DNA of 64,000 nt from Solirubrobacteraceae bacterium (lineage in GTDB: Bacteria > Actinomycetota > Thermoleophilia > Solirubrobacterales > Solirubrobacteraceae). This document shows positions 61,636 through 64,000 of this stretch, piece by piece. The translations under genes and the position numbers were made by a program. The notes beneath the pieces were generated by a model. It had not been told where the DNA came from, ran no database searches, and saw only the letters and a list, made by a program, of their open reading frames with translations. The stretch's first letter is position 1. Every line of letters begins with the position of its first letter. Location: assembly GCA_016463765.1 (NCBI GenBank), contig JAEMQS010000013.1, forward strand, positions 1 to 64,000, given 5' to 3'.

Positions 61636-62913
61636 TCAGGTGCGGTTGCGGCCCGAGCGGACCCGCCCGCCCGTGGTCCCGGATTCCGTCGCCGGACCTC
61701 CGGGCGCGGCCACACCGAGGACGCGCATGGCCTTCAGGCCGAGCGAGAGCTTCTCCCGCCCGTCCGTTGACCCGACATCGAGGCCGGACAGCTCGCGGAC
61801 CCGCTCGAGGCGGTACCGGATGGTGTGCCGGTGCGTGAAGAGCTTCTGCGCGGTCCCGGCGACGTTCCCGTCGTTGTCGAGGAACGCGGCGACCGTCTGC
61901 ACGAGGTCGGTCTCGTACTGCTCGTCGTAGGCGACGAGCGGCTCGACGGTCTCGCTGTAGAAGCGCTGGAGCTCGGCCGGGTCCTCGCTCATCGCCGACA
62001 GCAGGAGCCGGTACGCGCCGGTCTCCTCGAAGGCGAGCGTCGGGTGGTCCTCGTCACCCTCGGCGACGTTCGCCGCCAGCAGCGCCTCGTTCCCGGCGCG
62101 GTGCAGCTCGGTCACGTCGCGTGCGAGCCGGCTGCGGCCGACGGTGTAGCCGTTGCCGGGCAGGCCGGCCTGGAGTTCGCGGAGCACCGCGTCGCCCGTC
62201 CGTGCCGCGACATCCTCGTCTCCGCCGGGCACGAGCACGAGGATCTCCGCCGCGGGCGTCTCACGATCGGCGTGGGCGGCGACCGACCCCGGTGCGACGG
62301 CGCGCGCGCCCCGCTCGACGGCGGCGAGCACCCGCGGGCGCCAGCCGTCCTCGGTGGGCGCCATGCAGCGTGCGCGGGCCACGAGGATCGACGCGCCCTC
62401 GCCCAGCTCGATGCCCAGGCTCTCGGCCTGGGCGAGCAGCTCGTCGCGATCGGTCAGCGTGCCGCCGAGCACGCCGTGCAGGAAGGTCGTGGCGGCCTCC
62501 TGGGACGCCCGCTCGGGGGCCCGGAGACGCTCGACCTCCGACGCGACGAGGGTCGTGACGAGCCGCAGCAGGGCCGTCGCCGGTTCGCGGGGACCGCGGA
62601 GCCGCAGCTCGCCGACGATGTCGTCGGCGACGCGCAGTTCCATCGTCCGGACCCCGCGCGCGCGTTCGATGAGCGCACGCTCGTCGGCCGAGGAGCGCGC
62701 GGCCACCGCGAGGATCGCGCCGGCCCGGTCCAGGACCACCAGGCTCATCTGCAGCGCCTTGGCGGCGGCGCGGACGACCTCGGGCAGACCGGCACCCGAC
62801 TCGACCGCGTCGGTGATCGCGCCGAGGGCCTGCAGGTCGCCTGCGGGCGCGGTCTCGGGCCGTTCGGGCTCCGGCGTGGCGGGAGCGCCGATCTCCTGCG
62901 CGGGAACGGACAT
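61636..62913 (-). CDS. PucR/CdaR-type transcriptional regulator
   Basis: 425 residues. An N-terminal GAF-like sensor (SLVVLDRAGAILAVAARSSADERA), a central GGDEF-like CdaR domain (SIAVG-style VGRSRLARDVTELHRAGNEALLAA), and a C-terminal PucR HTH: VQTVAAFLDNDGNVAGTAQKLFTHRHTIRYRLERVRELSGLD. Activators of this type control carbon- or nitrogen-source use, usually of adjacent genes, but no obvious target is next to it. Starts with ATG 62913. Confidence 0.9.
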   Translation of the reverse strand: MSVPAQEIGAPATPEPERPETAPAGDLQALGAITDAVESGAGLPEVVRAAAKALQMSLVVLDRAGAILAVAARSSADERALIERARGVRTMELRVADDIVGELRLRGPREPATALLRLVTTLVASEVERLRAPERASQEAATTFLHGVLGGTLTDRDELLAQAESLGIELGEGASILVARARCMAPTEDGWRPRVLAAVERGARAVAPGSVAAHADRETPAAEILVLVPGGDEDVAARTGDAVLRELQAGLPGNGYTVGRSRLARDVTELHRAGNEALLAANVAEGDEDHPTLAFEETGAYRLLLSAMSEDPAELQRFYSETVEPLVAYDEQYETDLVQTVAAFLDNDGNVAGTAQKLFTHRHTIRYRLERVRELSGLDVGSTDGREKLSLGLKAMRVLGVAAPGGPATESGTTGGRVRSGRNRT

Positions 62914-62965
62914 GAAGGAGAAAGTGTAGGGCGGAACCGAGGAAACCGGCGGGTCCGGCCGGGTA

Positions 62966-63190
62966 TTACGCCGCTATCCGGTCCCAGTAGTAGGCGATCG
63001 CGACCCCACCCAGCGCACCCACGACGACCAGGGTCGCCAGGACGTAGAGCGTGAGAAACGACGCCGCGACGCGCTCCCAGATCCGGCTGTAGGACTGCCA
63101 CGCGGGCACCACGAGCAGGCCGATCCACGCGCTGATCGCGATCGCGGCGCACGTGCCGGCCACGAGGTAGATGATCGTCTGGTTGCTCAT
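62966..63190 (-). CDS. small two-helix membrane protein (74 aa)
   Basis: ATG 63190 overlaps the stop of the PAP2 gene (ATGA). Two hydrophobic helices (IIYLVAGTCAAIAISAWIGLLVVPAW and FLTLYVLATLVVVGALGGVAIAYYW). The longer ORF-track entry to 63973 is a shadow of the PAP2 gene. Translationally coupled to it; may be an accessory subunit. Function unknown. Confidence 0.8.
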   Translation of the reverse strand: MSNQTIIYLVAGTCAAIAISAWIGLLVVPAWQSYSRIWERVAASFLTLYVLATLVVVGALGGVAIAYYWDRIAA

Positions 63191-63960
63191 TGCGGGACCC
63201 GGCGATTGTCGCGGATGTGGCTGACGACCAGCGCGATCGCGGCACAGCCGGCGAAGATCAGCGCGGCCTGCGCCCACCCCGCCGCGACGTCCGACAGGTA
63301 GTGCGCGCCGAGGTAGACCCGGGTCGCCCCGACGATAGCGGCGAACACGATCGCGCCGACGATCACCGCGACCTTCCCCGCGAACGACGGGACGGCGCGA
63401 GCGAGCGCCACCGCCAGGGCGATCCACACGATCGCGTGCGCCGCATGCGCCGACGGGAAGGACCACCCTGCGGCATCGATCAGCGCGCCCGGCGGGCGAG
63501 GACGCTCGACGAGCTCCTTCGTGAGGTGGACCGCCGCCTGGCTGAGGACGAGGCCGAAGACCAGGACGAACGCGTCGGCGAGCCGGCGGCGGGCGACCAG
63601 CACCGCGACGGCCACGAGTGTCGCGACCGCGACCACGCCGAACGTGCCGAAGAACGTGAGGATCTCCGCGGCGTCGAGCCCCATCGACGTGCGCAGGTCC
63701 AGGGCGAGGTCGATGGCCGCCTGGTCGCCGAACGCCAGGGTCCGCTGGCTCACGACCACGAGCAGCTCGATGAAGATGAACGCCCCGACCGCGGCGATCG
63801 CCATGACCGTCGTGAACTCCAGTCCCAGCCCACCGGGGGTGACCCGCTGGACGGCGAACCACACCGGTCCCCGCAGGCGGGTGCCGATGGGCACGAGCAC
63901 CCGCCGGCTGACCCAGCGGATGGCCGGCGCGAACGGCCGGACCACGGGGCGCTCGAGCAT
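63187..63960 (-). CDS. PAP2-family membrane phosphatase
   Basis: 257 residues with about six membrane helices. The three PAP2 motifs are clear: KELVERPRP, FPSAHAAH, and ATRVYLGAHYLSDV (with Thr for the usual Ser). Likely acts on lipid phosphates such as undecaprenyl diphosphate or phosphatidic acid. The frame is open upstream of ATG 63960 to the window edge (residues REARAWANR precede it), so the true start may be outside the window. Confidence 0.9.
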   Translation of the reverse strand: MLERPVVRPFAPAIRWVSRRVLVPIGTRLRGPVWFAVQRVTPGGLGLEFTTVMAIAAVGAFIFIELLVVVSQRTLAFGDQAAIDLALDLRTSMGLDAAEILTFFGTFGVVAVATLVAVAVLVARRRLADAFVLVFGLVLSQAAVHLTKELVERPRPPGALIDAAGWSFPSAHAAHAIVWIALAVALARAVPSFAGKVAVIVGAIVFAAIVGATRVYLGAHYLSDVAAGWAQAALIFAGCAAIALVVSHIRDNRRVPQ

Positions 63961-64000
63961 GCGGTTCGCCCACGCGCGCGCTTCGCGACGCCCCTCCTCG

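Overview
The window is about 64 kb of very GC-rich, gene-dense chromosome. It reads as a high-GC actinobacterium outside the classical Actinomycetes, most likely class Thermoleophilia, order Solirubrobacterales (Solirubrobacter, Conexibacter, Baekduia or Patulibacter type). The reasons are protein character (thrombospondin-type-3 'DADGDG' surface proteins, an ECF sigma factor fused to a zinc-binding and Pro/Ala-rich tail, csrA in an actinobacterium) and a recognisable actinobacterial housekeeping block. That block, all on the minus strand, runs tRNA-Gln, glmU, prs, (interruption), rplY, pth, (interruption), mfd, two foldases, mazG, eno, divIC. The assignment to order is inference; no rRNA is present.

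Layout. 1-6.2 kb: 3' part of katG, an FAD-linked oxidase divergent from a TetR regulator, an ArsR-DUF1801 fusion with an SRPBCC partner under a leaderless promoter embedded in a palindromic operator, then DUF1697 and an orphan. 6.2-6.6 kb: a cluster of six 16-base repeats beside an initiator tRNA. 6.7-16.4 kb: a 2-hydroxyacid dehydrogenase, a Ppx/GppA phosphatase, a possible structured RNA, an AlkZ-like winged-helix protein, a ThDP enzyme, a membrane adenylate cyclase, an HxlR regulator, a secreted glycosidase, a lipoprotein esterase and tRNA-Leu. 16.4-32.3 kb: ECF sigma fusion, csaA operon, RAM-domain/UPF0173 pair, prfC, RNase J, a catalytically dead rhomboid-like protein, YbdK ligase, class I aldolase, secreted nuclease, hydrolase/TetR pair with twin operators, csrA, GNAT enzyme. 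32.3-41.7 kb: divIC, an AbiEi/DUF559 nuclease gene bounded by 51-base palindromic repeats, eno, mazG, two foldases and mfd. 41.7-58.9 kb: TetR/methyltransferase pair, vWA/solute-binding protein with partner, a 167-bp inverted-repeat element, pth, rplY, secreted proteins, a GH2 enzyme, DUF4235/aldo-keto reductase, an EAL-domain protein, prs, glmU, an HNH nuclease and tRNA-Gln. 58.9-64 kb: MTA/nucleoside phosphorylase, TSP3-repeat protein, PucR regulator, PAP2 phosphatase.

The most unusual structure is at 33.0-34.0 kb. A predicted Vsr-like nuclease gene starts inside one copy and ends inside a second copy of a 51-base imperfect palindrome. It sits between eno and divIC, which are normally neighbours in actinobacteria. 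A third, solo copy lies at 10.0 kb, and both it and the eno-side copy sit exactly 14 nt past a minus-strand stop codon. This resembles a REP/RAYT-like or solo-scar arrangement, but with a different kind of protein. Other repeat families (6.2 kb and 45.7 kb) suggest the genome hosts several short non-autonomous elements.
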